A stretch of 64,000 bases of DNA from an uncultured Porphyromonadaceae bacterium (GCA_947643665.1 CANRWW010000007.1:1-64000); one strand, 5' to 3'. Shown: positions 27,146 through 40,307, counted from the first letter of the stretch. The notes: generated by a model not told the origin, from the letters alone. Numbers and translations are program-made.

Positions 27146-27682
27146 TCAATGGACAAGCTCCATGCCGCGGCGGATAGCTGCCTCGTTAACCGGAATCAGA
27201 TGATGATGACGCTCGGGAAGGGCTTTTTTAAGACCTCGCACCACCGCTTCAACAGGCACATCAGGACGCATCTTCAGCAATGCGCCGAGCAGAATCATAT
27301 TATAGCTCTTTGCCTGCCCCATTTCTATAGTAGCTTCCATCGCCTCCACGGGCACAACTGTTATATCAGTGCGTGTAGGTGCATGATGTATGCCATAAGG
27401 ATCATATATCAGCACTCCACCAGGTTTTACCTTGCTTTCAAATTTGTCAAGGCTCTGCTGGTTAAGTATCACCGCAGTGTCAAAAGTGTCAAGCACTGGC
27501 GACGAAATAGGTTCATCGCTCAGTATCACTGTGACATTCGCGGTACCTCCACGCTGTTCCGGTCCATATGATGGCATCCAAGTAACTTCAAGATCGTTTT
27601 CCAGAGCTGCATAAGCCAGGATTTTGCCCATGGAGAGCACGCCCTGTCCGCCGAAACCGGCTATGATAATTTCATCCTTCAT
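27146..27682 (-). CDS. 2-oxoacid:ferredoxin oxidoreductase, gamma subunit
   Basis: The 178-residue subunit carries the gamma-domain signature IIIAGFGGQGVLSMGKIL and SYGPEQRGGTANVTVILS. It is the catalytic gamma part of a four-subunit 2-oxoacid:ferredoxin oxidoreductase (2-oxoglutarate, or branched-chain 2-oxoacid, to acyl-CoA with reduction of ferredoxin). It is the last gene of a ferredoxin-alpha-beta-gamma operon, 3 nt after the beta gene. Confidence 0.9.
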   Translation of the reverse strand: MKDEIIIAGFGGQGVLSMGKILAYAALENDLEVTWMPSYGPEQRGGTANVTVILSDEPISSPVLDTFDTAVILNQQSLDKFESKVKPGGVLIYDPYGIHHAPTRTDITVVPVEAMEATIEMGQAKSYNMILLGALLKMRPDVPVEAVVRGLKKALPERHHHLIPVNEAAIRRGMELVH

Positions 27683-27685
27683 GGT

Positions 27686-28459
27686 TCATTCAGTTTTGTC
27701 GGTGTCTTTAATATCGCCGAGGGGATAGTGGGCGAACATGTTTTCTTCCATCCATTTGTTGGATTTCTCAGGACTCATCTTCCATCCCGAGGAGCAGGTA
27801 CCTACGATCTCCACAAATGAAGTGCCTTTCTTGGCACGGGCATTAAGGAAAGCCTTGCGAATGGCATTTTTCGCCTTACGTACCGCAGCAGTCGTATGAA
27901 CCGCCTGACGCGTGACATAGCACGTACCGTCAAGGATGCTGACCACATTGCCTACACGTAAAGGAAATCCGTTCAGGTCAATACGGCGGCCATATGGTGT
28001 AGTGGCGGTCTTGGCTCCTTCAAGCGTACATGGAGACATCTGACCGCCAGTCATTCCATATATACCGTTATTTATCATTATGATCACAATATTTTCCCCG
28101 CGTGTGCATGCGTGGATGGTCTCTGCGGTACCTATGGCTGCAAGGTCACCGTCTCCCTGATATGTGAATACTACTTTCTCCGGATGCAGCCTGCTTACTG
28201 CTGTAGCCAGGGCAGGCGCACGTCCATGGGCGGCTTCCACCCAGTCGCAATCTATGTAATTATAGGCGAATACGGCACATCCCACCGGAGCAATACCTAT
28301 GGCGTCTTCTTCAAGGCCGAGCTCTTCAATCACCTCCGCTACAATTTTATGAACTACTCCATGTGAACACCCCGGACAATAATGCATGATGTTGTCGTCG
28401 AGCAGGCGCGGACGTGAGTACACCTTGTTTTCAGGCTTGATTATATCTTCGCGTTTCAT
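27686..28459 (-). CDS. 2-oxoacid:ferredoxin oxidoreductase, beta (TPP-binding) subunit
   Basis: The 257-residue subunit has the Cys-containing YCPGCSHG motif near the N-terminus and the thiamine-diphosphate motif from GDGDLAAIGT to INNGIYGMTGGQ. Residues after it (SPCTLEGAKTATTPYG) fit the KorB/VorA type. It binds TPP and Mg2+ where the 2-oxoacid is decarboxylated. It lies 11 nt after the alpha-subunit gene. Confidence 0.92.
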   Translation of the reverse strand: MKREDIIKPENKVYSRPRLLDDNIMHYCPGCSHGVVHKIVAEVIEELGLEEDAIGIAPVGCAVFAYNYIDCDWVEAAHGRAPALATAVSRLHPEKVVFTYQGDGDLAAIGTAETIHACTRGENIVIIMINNGIYGMTGGQMSPCTLEGAKTATTPYGRRIDLNGFPLRVGNVVSILDGTCYVTRQAVHTTAAVRKAKNAIRKAFLNARAKKGTSFVEIVGTCSSGWKMSPEKSNKWMEENMFAHYPLGDIKDTDKTE

Positions 28460-28470
28460 GCTGAAAAAGT

Positions 28471-29556
28471 CTACTTGTTAATGAAATCTTTTTTCAGTGC
28501 GTCAAGCACCTCCTGAGGATTGGGCACTATGCCTCCCATGCGTCCGAAATGGCGCACTGGAACACTGTCGCTCACTGCCAGACGCACATCCTCTATCATC
28601 TGTCCGGCATTTATCTCCACACAGAGTATTCCTTTCACGTTACGGGCGGCATCGCGTATCGCATCATACGGGAACGGCCACAAAGTGATCGGACGGATCA
28701 ATCCTATTTTTATACCTTCCTTACGGGCATCCTCAATAGCTTTAAGACATATGCGTGCTATTGAGCCGAAAGCTACAATGAGATAATCGGCATCCTCGGT
28801 AAAACGTGCTTCAAAACGCACCTCATTATTTTCTATCTCACGATAGGTGCGCTGAAAACGCTCATTGTTTTTCTCCATAACCGCAGAGTCAAGCTCCAGG
28901 GAGGTAACTACATTGCGTTTGCGCCCCCCTTCACGACCGGTAACCGCCCAAGGGCATTGCTCCTTGATCTGCTCTGCCGTGCGACGCGGACGCTGGGGAG
29001 GAAGCACAACCTTTTCCATCATCTGTCCTACTATGCCATCGGCAAGAATCATTGACGGTGTGCGGTATTTGAAAGCAAGATCAAAACCGAGAGCCACAAA
29101 ATCAGCCATCTCCTGCACCGTAGACGGAGCCAGAACTATCAGATGGTAATCTCCATGGCCGCCACCTTTTGTCGCCTGGAAATAGTCGCTCTGGGACGGG
29201 TGTATGGTGCCCAGGCCTGGACCGCCACGCATCACGTTGACGATAAGAGCCGGCAATTCAGATGCCGCCAGATATGATATGCCCTCCTGCATAAGGCTCA
29301 CACCTGGAGAGGAACTGGAAGTCATCACAGCTTTACCGGTTGCAGCGCCACCGTAAACCATATTTATTGAAGACACCTCACTTTCAGCCTGAAGAACTAC
29401 CATACCTGTGGAATCCCACGGCATCAAAGCCTCTAAAGTTTCAAGCACTTCGCTCTGGGGAGTGATGGGGTATCCGAAGTAGCCGTCGGCACCATAGCGT
29501 ATGGCAGCATGCGCTATGGCTTCGTTACCCTTCATCAATTTTATTTCATCTTTCAT
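28471..29556 (-). CDS. 2-oxoacid:ferredoxin oxidoreductase, alpha subunit (VorB/KorA type)
   Basis: The 361-residue alpha subunit includes the pyrimidine-binding region FGYPITPQSEVLETLE, the TSSSSPGVSLMQEGISYLAASELPA segment and a C-terminal domain II with FGSIARICLKAI. Together with beta, gamma and the ferredoxin subunit it makes a complete KGOR/VOR-type complex. Family annotation often calls such proteins VorB (branched chain), but 2-oxoglutarate is equally possible; sequence alone does not decide. Confidence 0.9.
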   Translation of the reverse strand: MKDEIKLMKGNEAIAHAAIRYGADGYFGYPITPQSEVLETLEALMPWDSTGMVVLQAESEVSSINMVYGGAATGKAVMTSSSSPGVSLMQEGISYLAASELPALIVNVMRGGPGLGTIHPSQSDYFQATKGGGHGDYHLIVLAPSTVQEMADFVALGFDLAFKYRTPSMILADGIVGQMMEKVVLPPQRPRRTAEQIKEQCPWAVTGREGGRKRNVVTSLELDSAVMEKNNERFQRTYREIENNEVRFEARFTEDADYLIVAFGSIARICLKAIEDARKEGIKIGLIRPITLWPFPYDAIRDAARNVKGILCVEINAGQMIEDVRLAVSDSVPVRHFGRMGGIVPNPQEVLDALKKDFINK

Positions 29557-29624
29557 ATTATGAAGAGGTTGAGAAGTTTAAAAGGGGAAAATTAGGAATA
29601 CCGATAGAACAAAATGACATACGA

Positions 29625-29855
29625 TCATTTTTCTATCACCTTGTATACTTCGATACATGCATCGGGGCACACCATAGCGCAGGCGGCGCACCCTATGCAG
29701 GCATCTTCGTTCTTTGGATATGCGAAGTGATAGCCTCTGTCGTTCACCTCCTTCGGCTGGAGGGCCAGCACACCGCAAGGGCATGCCACCACGCAAAGGT
29801 CACAACCTTTGCATCGTTCTCTCTCAATGGTTACTGCACCGTGAATCTTTGCCAT
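29625..29855 (-). CDS. 2-oxoacid:ferredoxin oxidoreductase, delta (2x[4Fe-4S] ferredoxin) subunit
   Basis: The 76-residue protein has two tetracysteine clusters, CKGCDLCVVACP and CIGCAACAMVCP, which bind two [4Fe-4S] centres and carry electrons from the TPP site to external ferredoxin. ATG 29855 (MAKIHGAV) is chosen; the frame continues upstream to 29966 but that part overlaps the promoter. It is the first gene of the operon. Confidence 0.9.
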   Translation of the reverse strand: MAKIHGAVTIERERCKGCDLCVVACPCGVLALQPKEVNDRGYHFAYPKNEDACIGCAACAMVCPDACIEVYKVIEK

Positions 29856-29965
29856 GTCAGTAAAAAGATTGGTTTTTCCGGTTATAGAATCTAAATCACA
29901 AGAAATATGACTTATGTTTTCCCTGGTCAAAAAAAGAGGGAAAAGCGTTGCCATTTTCCGAATCA

Positions 29966-29995
29966 CAAAGTTAGCATTTATTTTTTTCTTTGCAA
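29966..29995 (-). promoter_or_regulatory. Promoter of the 2-oxoacid:ferredoxin oxidoreductase operon
   Basis: Minus-strand TTG (29995-29993), 19-bp spacer, TAACTTTG (29973-29966). This also shows that an upstream start for the ferredoxin subunit at 29966 cannot be used from this promoter. Confidence 0.75.
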
Positions 29996-30151
29996 CATTT
30001 TTAAAATTTTTATATCATTTTTTTTGCCCTGCCACTCTATAGGCTTTGTCAGGCACGTTATGCCGCCAAATAAAATCCGCCATACTTCACATCCGTCACC
30101 TGTGCAAACACATATTTTATATAAAGCGCCAGGTCTATGCGAGTTAAAAAA

Positions 30152-30181
30152 TTGCCATACGAAAAAAATTGCGTAACTTCG
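30152..30181 (+). promoter_or_regulatory. Promoter of the CotH protein gene
   Basis: TTG (30152-30154), 19-bp spacer, TAACTTCG (30174-30181). The predicted leader is about 80 nt. The 29856-30270 gap holds this divergent promoter pair and otherwise only AT-rich sequence with no gene I can support. Confidence 0.6.
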
Positions 30182-30270
30182 CGGCAGCATACCGGCCGAC
30201 GGTTACATCATATATCCATGTGACGTCTGCAAGACCAGAATTTAAACAAGTATAATAATAAATCATCACC

Positions 30271-32232
30271 ATGAAAAGACTTCTTTTCTTATTTTTCTCT
30301 GCCGCAGCGCTTACTACCGCCGCCAGTGAAAAACTTACCGGCACGCCTATCGGCACTCAAAAATGTGTAGATTACGAAACCGGACAGGAATCAACCACAG
30401 TACATACCGTAGAAACACTATTCGACGGAGACCTCAATACCTATTTCGCTACATTTGAACGCTCATATACATGGGGCGGACTTGACCTTGGCACACCACA
30501 CATCATCGAACGCGTAGGATGGGCGCCACGCAACGATTACTGGGAAGGTGAAGATCGTGTAAAAATGGCCGTAATACAGGGAGCAAATTCTCCTGACTGG
30601 CTTGATGCCGTGCCACTTTACATTATAACGGAAAAGGGCACCGTCAACCAGATGAGCTATGGAGATGTCAATTGCTCCAAAGGCTTCAGATATGTGCGCT
30701 ATGTAAGCCCGTCAAATGTGCGTTGCAACCTTGCTGAACTTGAATTTTACGGCCACGAAGGGGAAGGAGACGAATCCAATATGTTCCAGTTCTCCAATCT
30801 GCCGACTGTGGTCATAAATACCGTAGACTCACAAGAGCCTTATGACAAGGAACATGACATAGTTTCCAACATCATCATACTTGACAAGAATACTTACGAC
30901 ACAAATGCTCCCGGCACCGTGCGCGAACGTGGTAACTCATCGCGCACACACCCAAAAAAACCTTGGCGTATAAAATTTGACAAGAAACAAAACGTGCTTG
31001 ACGCTCCTGCCAAAGCCAAGAAATGGACGCTGATAAACAACCACAGCGACAAGACCCTGATGCGCAATATCCTTGCATTCGAGATTTCCCGCCGAATGGG
31101 CATGGAATTTACCCCTTATTGCCAGCCTGTAGACGTTGTGCTCAATGGAGAATTCAAAGGATGCTACCAGTTGTGCGACCAAGTTGAAGCCAAGCCAGAC
31201 AGAATCCCAGTCACTGAGATGGAACCGACCGACATAGAAGGGGAGGCGCTCACCGGAGGATACCATATTGAAATAGACTCATATGCCGACCAGGAACCTG
31301 CCGGCACATGGTTCACATCCGAACGCTCCGGAATCCCCGTGACAGTAAAAAGTCCCGATGACGGAGGCACACCCGAGCAGTTCTCATATATACATGATTA
31401 TTTCAGCCAGCTTGACAGGCTTGTGTTCACCCGCACTTTCACCGACCCGGAAACAGGATACCGCACAATGCTTGACCTGGATTCATACCTGCGTTATTTC
31501 ATCTGTCAAGAAATAATCGGCAATGCAGACTGCATTTGGAGCGTGCACATGTACAAAGAGCGTGGCGACGACCTGATACATGCCGGTCCACTATGGGACT
31601 CGGAACTTGCATTTGACAATGACAGCAGGGTGTATCCTACAAACAACCTGAGGGAGCTTGTATCACTGAGCGGACGCGGACCTATAGCAAACGGCATGCT
31701 TAATTTCCACAAACGCATATTCAATGTGGACCTGCGCGCAAAAGAGGAACGCTCACGCATATGGTCCATCGCACGCAACGAAAACGATCTGAACGGCGAA
31801 TCGCTTTGTGCTTATATAGATTATTGGGCAGAACAAATGAAAAATTCAGCAGATCTGAATTTCATGCGTTGGGATGTTTTGGGCAAACATATCTTCACCA
31901 ATCCACGAGCTGAAAAATCATTTGAAGAAGCAGTTGAAAACCTGAAAACATATATCAGCGAACGTATTCCACGCCTTGATGAAAAAAAATTCTTGAACTA
32001 TGATCCCGAGGCAGCATCTGTAATACTCCCTGTAGCCGACAGCAACTCTCCAATCGAAGCCGAACTGGTAATCTCAGGCAGTTGCGTATCTTTAGCAAAT
32101 GGCGGAACTTTCAGTATATATACCGCAGACGGCCGCCTCTGCTTTGAAGGTAATGGCACAACCTCTCCCCTAGCTTCCGGCGTATATATTATCCGCACTC
32201 CTGAAGGGGGATCAGCCAAGTTCTCCATCTGA
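30271..32232 (+). CDS. Secreted CotH kinase-family protein with discoidin-like domain
   Basis: The 653-residue product has a signal peptide (MKRLLFLFFSAAALTTAASE). Residues ~35-165 resemble a coagulation factor 5/8 (discoidin) module with VETLFDGDLNTYFAT and CNLAELEFYG. Residues ~175-540 are a CotH domain: TVRERGNSSRTHPKKPWRIKF, WTLINNHSDKTLMRNILAFE, GCYQLCDQVEA and GPLWDSELAFDND. The last ~60 residues (FSIYTADGRLCFEG...GVYIIRTPEGG) resemble a type A T9SS sorting domain. CotH proteins in Bacillus and bacterial pathogens are atypical protein kinases; the secreted Bacteroidales ones are uncharacterised. It precedes lacZ but is separated by lacZ's own promoter. Confidence 0.85.
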   Translation: MKRLLFLFFSAAALTTAASEKLTGTPIGTQKCVDYETGQESTTVHTVETLFDGDLNTYFATFERSYTWGGLDLGTPHIIERVGWAPRNDYWEGEDRVKMAVIQGANSPDWLDAVPLYIITEKGTVNQMSYGDVNCSKGFRYVRYVSPSNVRCNLAELEFYGHEGEGDESNMFQFSNLPTVVINTVDSQEPYDKEHDIVSNIIILDKNTYDTNAPGTVRERGNSSRTHPKKPWRIKFDKKQNVLDAPAKAKKWTLINNHSDKTLMRNILAFEISRRMGMEFTPYCQPVDVVLNGEFKGCYQLCDQVEAKPDRIPVTEMEPTDIEGEALTGGYHIEIDSYADQEPAGTWFTSERSGIPVTVKSPDDGGTPEQFSYIHDYFSQLDRLVFTRTFTDPETGYRTMLDLDSYLRYFICQEIIGNADCIWSVHMYKERGDDLIHAGPLWDSELAFDNDSRVYPTNNLRELVSLSGRGPIANGMLNFHKRIFNVDLRAKEERSRIWSIARNENDLNGESLCAYIDYWAEQMKNSADLNFMRWDVLGKHIFTNPRAEKSFEEAVENLKTYISERIPRLDEKKFLNYDPEAASVILPVADSNSPIEAELVISGSCVSLANGGTFSIYTADGRLCFEGNGTTSPLASGVYIIRTPEGGSAKFSI

Positions 32233-32241
32233 TAACATTAA

Positions 32242-35886
<3,645 letters not shown>

Positions 35887-35959
35887 GCGACCATAAACAA
35901 GCAAGCATTCGAAATTTGTATATGCCAATATCCAAATAATAATCCTTGCCCAACATAAT

Positions 35960-35999
35960 GAACCGTCTCGGATCCCACGTGAGGGCTCCGAGACGGTTC
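35960..35999. terminator. Terminator between lacZ and the converging PepSY-like gene
   Basis: Arms at 35960-35972 and 35987-35999 (13 bp) with additional CCC/GGG pairing inside the loop. It lies in the convergent intergenic region and can terminate lacZ. Confidence 0.75.
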
Positions 36000-36092
36000 G
36001 TCGTTTACTTGTCTTTATATTGTCCGGCAGATGTATCCATGTCCTCGCTAAGGCACATATCACACAACTACAGGTAGAAAGCATTGTAATCC

Positions 36093-36662
36093 TTAATTAT
36101 CCACGATAAGAGTCAAAACTCCCGACGGATCATAGCAAACCTGGTGGAATACAGGATCAGCTACATCCAGCCTATATCCTGCGGAATCATGATGCACCCC
36201 TTCAACACTACTTTTAAACCCATTATGCTCAAGCAGATGATATAGTTTTCCAGGTACAACGGCCTTAAGCAGAACCGGAGACAACGAATAGTTTTTAGGA
36301 GCTGTTATATCAATAAGCTGACCTTTGGAATTAAACGCCATATCTATGCCATCGGCAAGTGTTATCTTGAAATCACCGGAAGTAAACTCTTTCTCACATT
36401 TCACAACCGCATGTCCGTCGCAATGCTTCTGAAGAAATTTACGGGCTTTGGAAGGTAAACTTGAATAATCCACACTTCCGGATATGACTGGCCCTACACC
36501 AGAAAAGCCAGGAGGAATCTCAGACATTCCTGTGCGTGGCGCTATATATTCATACGTAGCTTTAGTGGTTTGGGCATTTGCATTAAATTGTGCGAAAAAT
36601 GCAATCACCAATATAGATGCAACAGCCTTGATACAATTCACGGTTTCAATAGTCTTTTTCAT
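36093..36662 (-). CDS. Exported PepSY-like (DUF2874) protein
   Basis: The 189-residue product has a signal peptide ending in FNANAQ (about residue 31). The mature part carries two tandem PepSY-like repeats: LPSKARKFLQKHCDG...VVKCEKE...FKITLADGIDMAFNSKGQLIDI, and a second copy from LKAVVPGKLYHLLEHNG to the C-terminus. These small periplasmic proteins have a beta-lactamase-inhibitor-like fold and unknown function. Start 36662 (MKKTIETV) is preferred over the upstream ATG at 36734 because it gives a normal signal peptide. Confidence 0.8.
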   Translation of the reverse strand: MKKTIETVNCIKAVASILVIAFFAQFNANAQTTKATYEYIAPRTGMSEIPPGFSGVGPVISGSVDYSSLPSKARKFLQKHCDGHAVVKCEKEFTSGDFKITLADGIDMAFNSKGQLIDITAPKNYSLSPVLLKAVVPGKLYHLLEHNGFKSSVEGVHHDSAGYRLDVADPVFHQVCYDPSGVLTLIVDN

Positions 36663-36860
36663 CGCCTCAATTTTTGATGAATTAATGCCTGTATCGGGTA
36701 TTGTCATAATGACCATCACCCAATGTCCTGACAAAGGAAAATATATCTTTTAATTTCATCCCTCTATCTGCAATTGAAACATGTTTGTAACATCAAATGT
36801 TCATTGGAAATTATGACATCGCGTCTTACTGCATACGTCTAACGACGGACACAAACAAAG

Positions 36861-36903
36861 AAGACTGCCTGAAAACCAGAAAATATGATTTCCAGGCAGT
36901 CTT
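36861..36903. terminator. Terminator after the AlbA_2 protein gene
   Basis: AAGACTGCCTG and CAGGCAGTCTT pair in an 11-bp stem, further extended by AAA/TTT across one bulge. It lies 26 bp beyond the minus-strand stop at 36930. Confidence 0.8.
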
Positions 36904-36929
36904 AAGCAAATTAAGCTGATTCTGTAATG

Positions 36930-39900
36930 TCAGTCCACTACTTCGCGGTTTTCAGCAAACAGCCGTTTTTCTGTTTCAGATGGAATGCGCCGGTTTGTAT
37001 TGCCATTGCGCACAAACATATTACCATCAGTCATAGCCACAGCCCTGGCCGATGGTTTTACCGTCACTATGAAAATCCACTTTCCGTTGACATAGTCAAA
37101 ATCGCCTCTGATATGTTCCGCACTGAGATTCACGCCATTGTTGGTACTACCGAAGTGTCGTGTTACGCCATTTGCAAAATGTACTTTGAACTTGTCCTGC
37201 ACATCCACAATGTCATAATCCTCAAAATTATCATTGATATATTTGAAATCCTCGTGAAGGCCAGAAATATCGCCATTGTCACGCACCCCGATATAAAGAG
37301 TACCACCTGAAGTATTGAGAAATCCACATATCTCTTCCATTATCTCGGCCACCTGGCGTGCCTCGTCTGCATGCATACGGGCGCCGGCCGGATATATCAG
37401 TGAAGTTTTCAATTCCACAACGTCGCTTTCTTGCGGAATTGCGGTATCTGCAGATCCTGCTACCAGATTAAGCGTATGGAAAATCTCTTTTTTCAAATTG
37501 CGTCTTTCCGTATCTGCCTGATGAATACCTTGCAGAAGATTGTATGCCAGTACCTGGCGCGCAAGTGAAGTCAATGACAAAGTTTCGGAACGTAAAGCCA
37601 CTTCATGCAGATATTCGCATTCATCCCACGGTGTCCCTAACAAAGACAACACTCTTAGCTGTACCAGAAGATAGTTTATGGCCGGATCAAAACCTTGGTT
37701 TTCCATTCTTACAGAAAAGTCCTTCACCTTTGCCGGATCTATCCTGCCTGTAACTGCAAAATCAGATATTGCTTTCAGCAGATCCATACGCAACGCAAAA
37801 TTACGTTCGGCAACTGTATCCGCAGCCATCACCGAAAGTATATGGGCCACGGCAAGATATCCATAAGTAACCGCACGGTTTTCTGGATGCAACTGCGACA
37901 GACAGTCAACAAGACGTATAACCTCATTCACATCCTCATTATCAAGAAACATATCTGCCTCACGCATAGCTTCCTCCTCAATTCCGCTATCAGCGCTGGC
38001 ATATATGTTTCCACCTGAATATTCATACAGCAACTGGTTCATTGCCTGCTCACAGAAATCTCCAGCATCACTACAAACATCAAGCACACGGACAATCGAG
38101 GCATTCACAATTATATTGGAATCCGGTTTGCCTCGATCCCTTTCTGCAAAATTTATTGTAAATTCCACTATTGCGGATTTCTGCAAGCCGGGATATTGCT
38201 GTTTGGGAATTGAAAAAGTGAAACCTGCATCTGCAAGCCCAAGATAAAATTTCGTATTACGGTCTACATCCGTAATTATACCACGCAAGACATCACCATT
38301 GCTCTTGAAACCATTGGCAGTCTCATAAATGAAAGTTGACAGATAAGAACGCATACTGAAACGTAACGTGTCATCATCAGCAATCCCGATCACATCCGCC
38401 TTAAGAAGCAGCTGTTCCCCCTCCTTGGCAACAAACGTATACCCATTGGCATTGACATGATAACCCACTATATCCATAAGGCTTATCACACCTCTGCCCT
38501 CATATATCGGATCCTCTATGACGCAATTGAATTCCATAGGGAAACTGTCTGGCTTACGCCCCGTTACACGTATTGTAACCTCATCCCCTACAGACGGTTG
38601 CTGTTTTCTTGATGCCATACGGCGTTCATGCACGTTTTTCTCAGCAAGAGCAGCCATGGCCTCCTTCCACATACGGCGTATACGTCCCATATCACGCTCA
38701 TCCTGACTTATACGCTCCTCAAGCCTGCGAGGTAACAGAAGTTTTATATCCCTGTCCGGGAAAAAATTTGCCGGCAATACATTGCGTGCTGTAAGAGTAT
38801 TGTCAGAACGTCCGATGACAATAGCAGAATCTACCATTCGCAAACTGATGCCCGCACCGTCAAAAACTGCCGAAACCAAAGCTCCGTCACCGCCAGTGTC
38901 GGCAGTGAGGCGTGTTGTGCATAACATCGTGATATTTTCAAGGTCACTCCACGAAAACTCCAGACGGGTATCACATCTGTCAAGAAGTGAATCAAACGCC
39001 TTTTCAATGAGTTTCCGTGAATTACGCACATCCCCTTTATTGAAAAGAGAAGCATACCGATAGAGCATGGCCCGGTATAATCCCCAGCGCGGAAAGTCAA
39101 TCTCAGTTGTCAACAACAATTGCATGGCGATAGCCGTTACCAGTTCACGTATTGAGCTGTTATCGGCGTATCCGGCAAAACGGTTCTCATTACATATGAA
39201 TATGTCAAGCATCTCTATGAATGCCTGACTGAACAGTTCCATAAACGACTCGTCGGCATGGCGTGCGAGTATTACCTTGAAAATATCATTTATATATGTA
39301 CGGACCCATGCCGGTTCAAGCCCTAGAAGAGCCATGACTATACGCATCTTTCTTTCCGGCTGATAAATATAACCGGTAGTGGATAGGCTGTCCACTACAG
39401 ATACCACAAACTCTTCCACCCCGCCCTGCTCTTTCAGATTAAGGGCTTCTATATAATCACCTGCATGCGTTATCGTGCGCGAAATGCGTATACGGGCGTC
39501 ATTCCGCTCCCTTTCACCAAAGTCGGAAAGATATGGCGAATTTTCTATCAAACGGGTACAAATCTCAACAAAAGCCTCTATAAGTTTAATCTGGTGCGGA
39601 TAATGCATATTTACCCATCCGGGCAGTTCATTCTCAACAATCTCAATGGCGGTCAATACCCACCGCGGATTACCCGCCACGGCGTCTGCATACGCAACAG
39701 ATAAAGCCTCGTTATTTTTAAATAATATTCTAAGCAGTCTTGCCTCTGCCTTATGTTTTACAGCCAGCGCACAAATATCTTCCGGTGAATATACCGGCAG
39801 CTTCTTATCATTGCCGTCATCAATTACAGTAAGTTTAAGGTATCCCGGCTCAAATCCGTCAACTCTACATTTAACAGTGCTTCCACGTTTTAAAGGTGCC

Positions 39901-40229
39901 ACTGCAGAAGTGGGCATGCGGTGATTTATACTTTCATTATCATCTATCAAAGTCTGCATGCCATTATATCTCTCGCTCAACACACGAAACGTATAAATTT
40001 CTCCCTGGCTGTAAATCTGCGGCAGAAGCCATTCCAGATCCTGTTTAAGTTGGCCGTTTGTATAAAAACACTGCAGCTCCTTCGGCGGATTTGATTTCTG
40101 AAATTTATATGCCTGTACCTGATAATTATTCCCCTCATATTCAACGGTTAGATATGGGCGTCCCCTGTCAATAAGTACCCCTATCGCTACAACAGGGAGT
40201 TTATACTTCTGATTTTCTACAAATTCCAT
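36930..40229 (-). CDS. Large multidomain protein: OB/S1-like domains plus C-terminal AlbA_2 (Schlafen-like) domain
   Basis: The 1099-residue soluble protein has no signal peptide. Residues ~100-150 (GSTVKCRVDGFEPGYLKLTV), ~570-650 (GDEVTIRVTGRKPDSFPMEF) and ~655-735 (GDVLRGIITDVDRNTKFYLG) look like OB-fold or S1-type nucleic-acid-binding modules. They are separated by helical, repeat-like stretches (150-530 and 750-915). Residues ~930-1095 form an AlbA_2/Schlafen-core domain with E939-L-K941 in DVVELKTSL, FLNTSGGTLYIGVRDNGDI and the late VRNGNTNRRI. Schlafen-core proteins are tRNA/rRNA endonucleases in animals, and many prokaryotic AlbA_2 proteins are of unknown role. It is a single-gene unit between a PepSY-like gene and an aminotransferase. 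RNA cleavage, stress or phage defence are hypotheses only. Confidence 0.7.
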   Translation of the reverse strand: MEFVENQKYKLPVVAIGVLIDRGRPYLTVEYEGNNYQVQAYKFQKSNPPKELQCFYTNGQLKQDLEWLLPQIYSQGEIYTFRVLSERYNGMQTLIDDNESINHRMPTSAVAPLKRGSTVKCRVDGFEPGYLKLTVIDDGNDKKLPVYSPEDICALAVKHKAEARLLRILFKNNEALSVAYADAVAGNPRWVLTAIEIVENELPGWVNMHYPHQIKLIEAFVEICTRLIENSPYLSDFGERERNDARIRISRTITHAGDYIEALNLKEQGGVEEFVVSVVDSLSTTGYIYQPERKMRIVMALLGLEPAWVRTYINDIFKVILARHADESFMELFSQAFIEMLDIFICNENRFAGYADNSSIRELVTAIAMQLLLTTEIDFPRWGLYRAMLYRYASLFNKGDVRNSRKLIEKAFDSLLDRCDTRLEFSWSDLENITMLCTTRLTADTGGDGALVSAVFDGAGISLRMVDSAIVIGRSDNTLTARNVLPANFFPDRDIKLLLPRRLEERISQDERDMGRIRRMWKEAMAALAEKNVHERRMASRKQQPSVGDEVTIRVTGRKPDSFPMEFNCVIEDPIYEGRGVISLMDIVGYHVNANGYTFVAKEGEQLLLKADVIGIADDDTLRFSMRSYLSTFIYETANGFKSNGDVLRGIITDVDRNTKFYLGLADAGFTFSIPKQQYPGLQKSAIVEFTINFAERDRGKPDSNIIVNASIVRVLDVCSDAGDFCEQAMNQLLYEYSGGNIYASADSGIEEEAMREADMFLDNEDVNEVIRLVDCLSQLHPENRAVTYGYLAVAHILSVMAADTVAERNFALRMDLLKAISDFAVTGRIDPAKVKDFSVRMENQGFDPAINYLLVQLRVLSLLGTPWDECEYLHEVALRSETLSLTSLARQVLAYNLLQGIHQADTERRNLKKEIFHTLNLVAGSADTAIPQESDVVELKTSLIYPAGARMHADEARQVAEIMEEICGFLNTSGGTLYIGVRDNGDISGLHEDFKYINDNFEDYDIVDVQDKFKVHFANGVTRHFGSTNNGVNLSAEHIRGDFDYVNGKWIFIVTVKPSARAVAMTDGNMFVRNGNTNRRIPSETEKRLFAENREVVD

Positions 40230-40256
40230 AATTAAATATTTAAAATTAAACTAAAA

Positions 40257-40307
40257 AGCGGAACAGGCATTGTTGACATCAGAAAATCTGTCAATACCGG
40301 TTCCGCT
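40257..40307. terminator. Imperfect hairpin terminator after the aminotransferase gene
   Basis: AGCGGAAC (40257-40264) pairs with GTTCCGCT (40300-40307), with further interrupted pairing inward (TTGACA/TGTCAA). On the minus strand a T5 tract follows directly. Confidence 0.75.

Noticed and set aside
29856-29966. N-terminal extension of the ferredoxin subunit to 29966
   Set aside because: The extension overlaps the operon promoter and lacks ferredoxin character; the delta subunit normally has about 75 residues.
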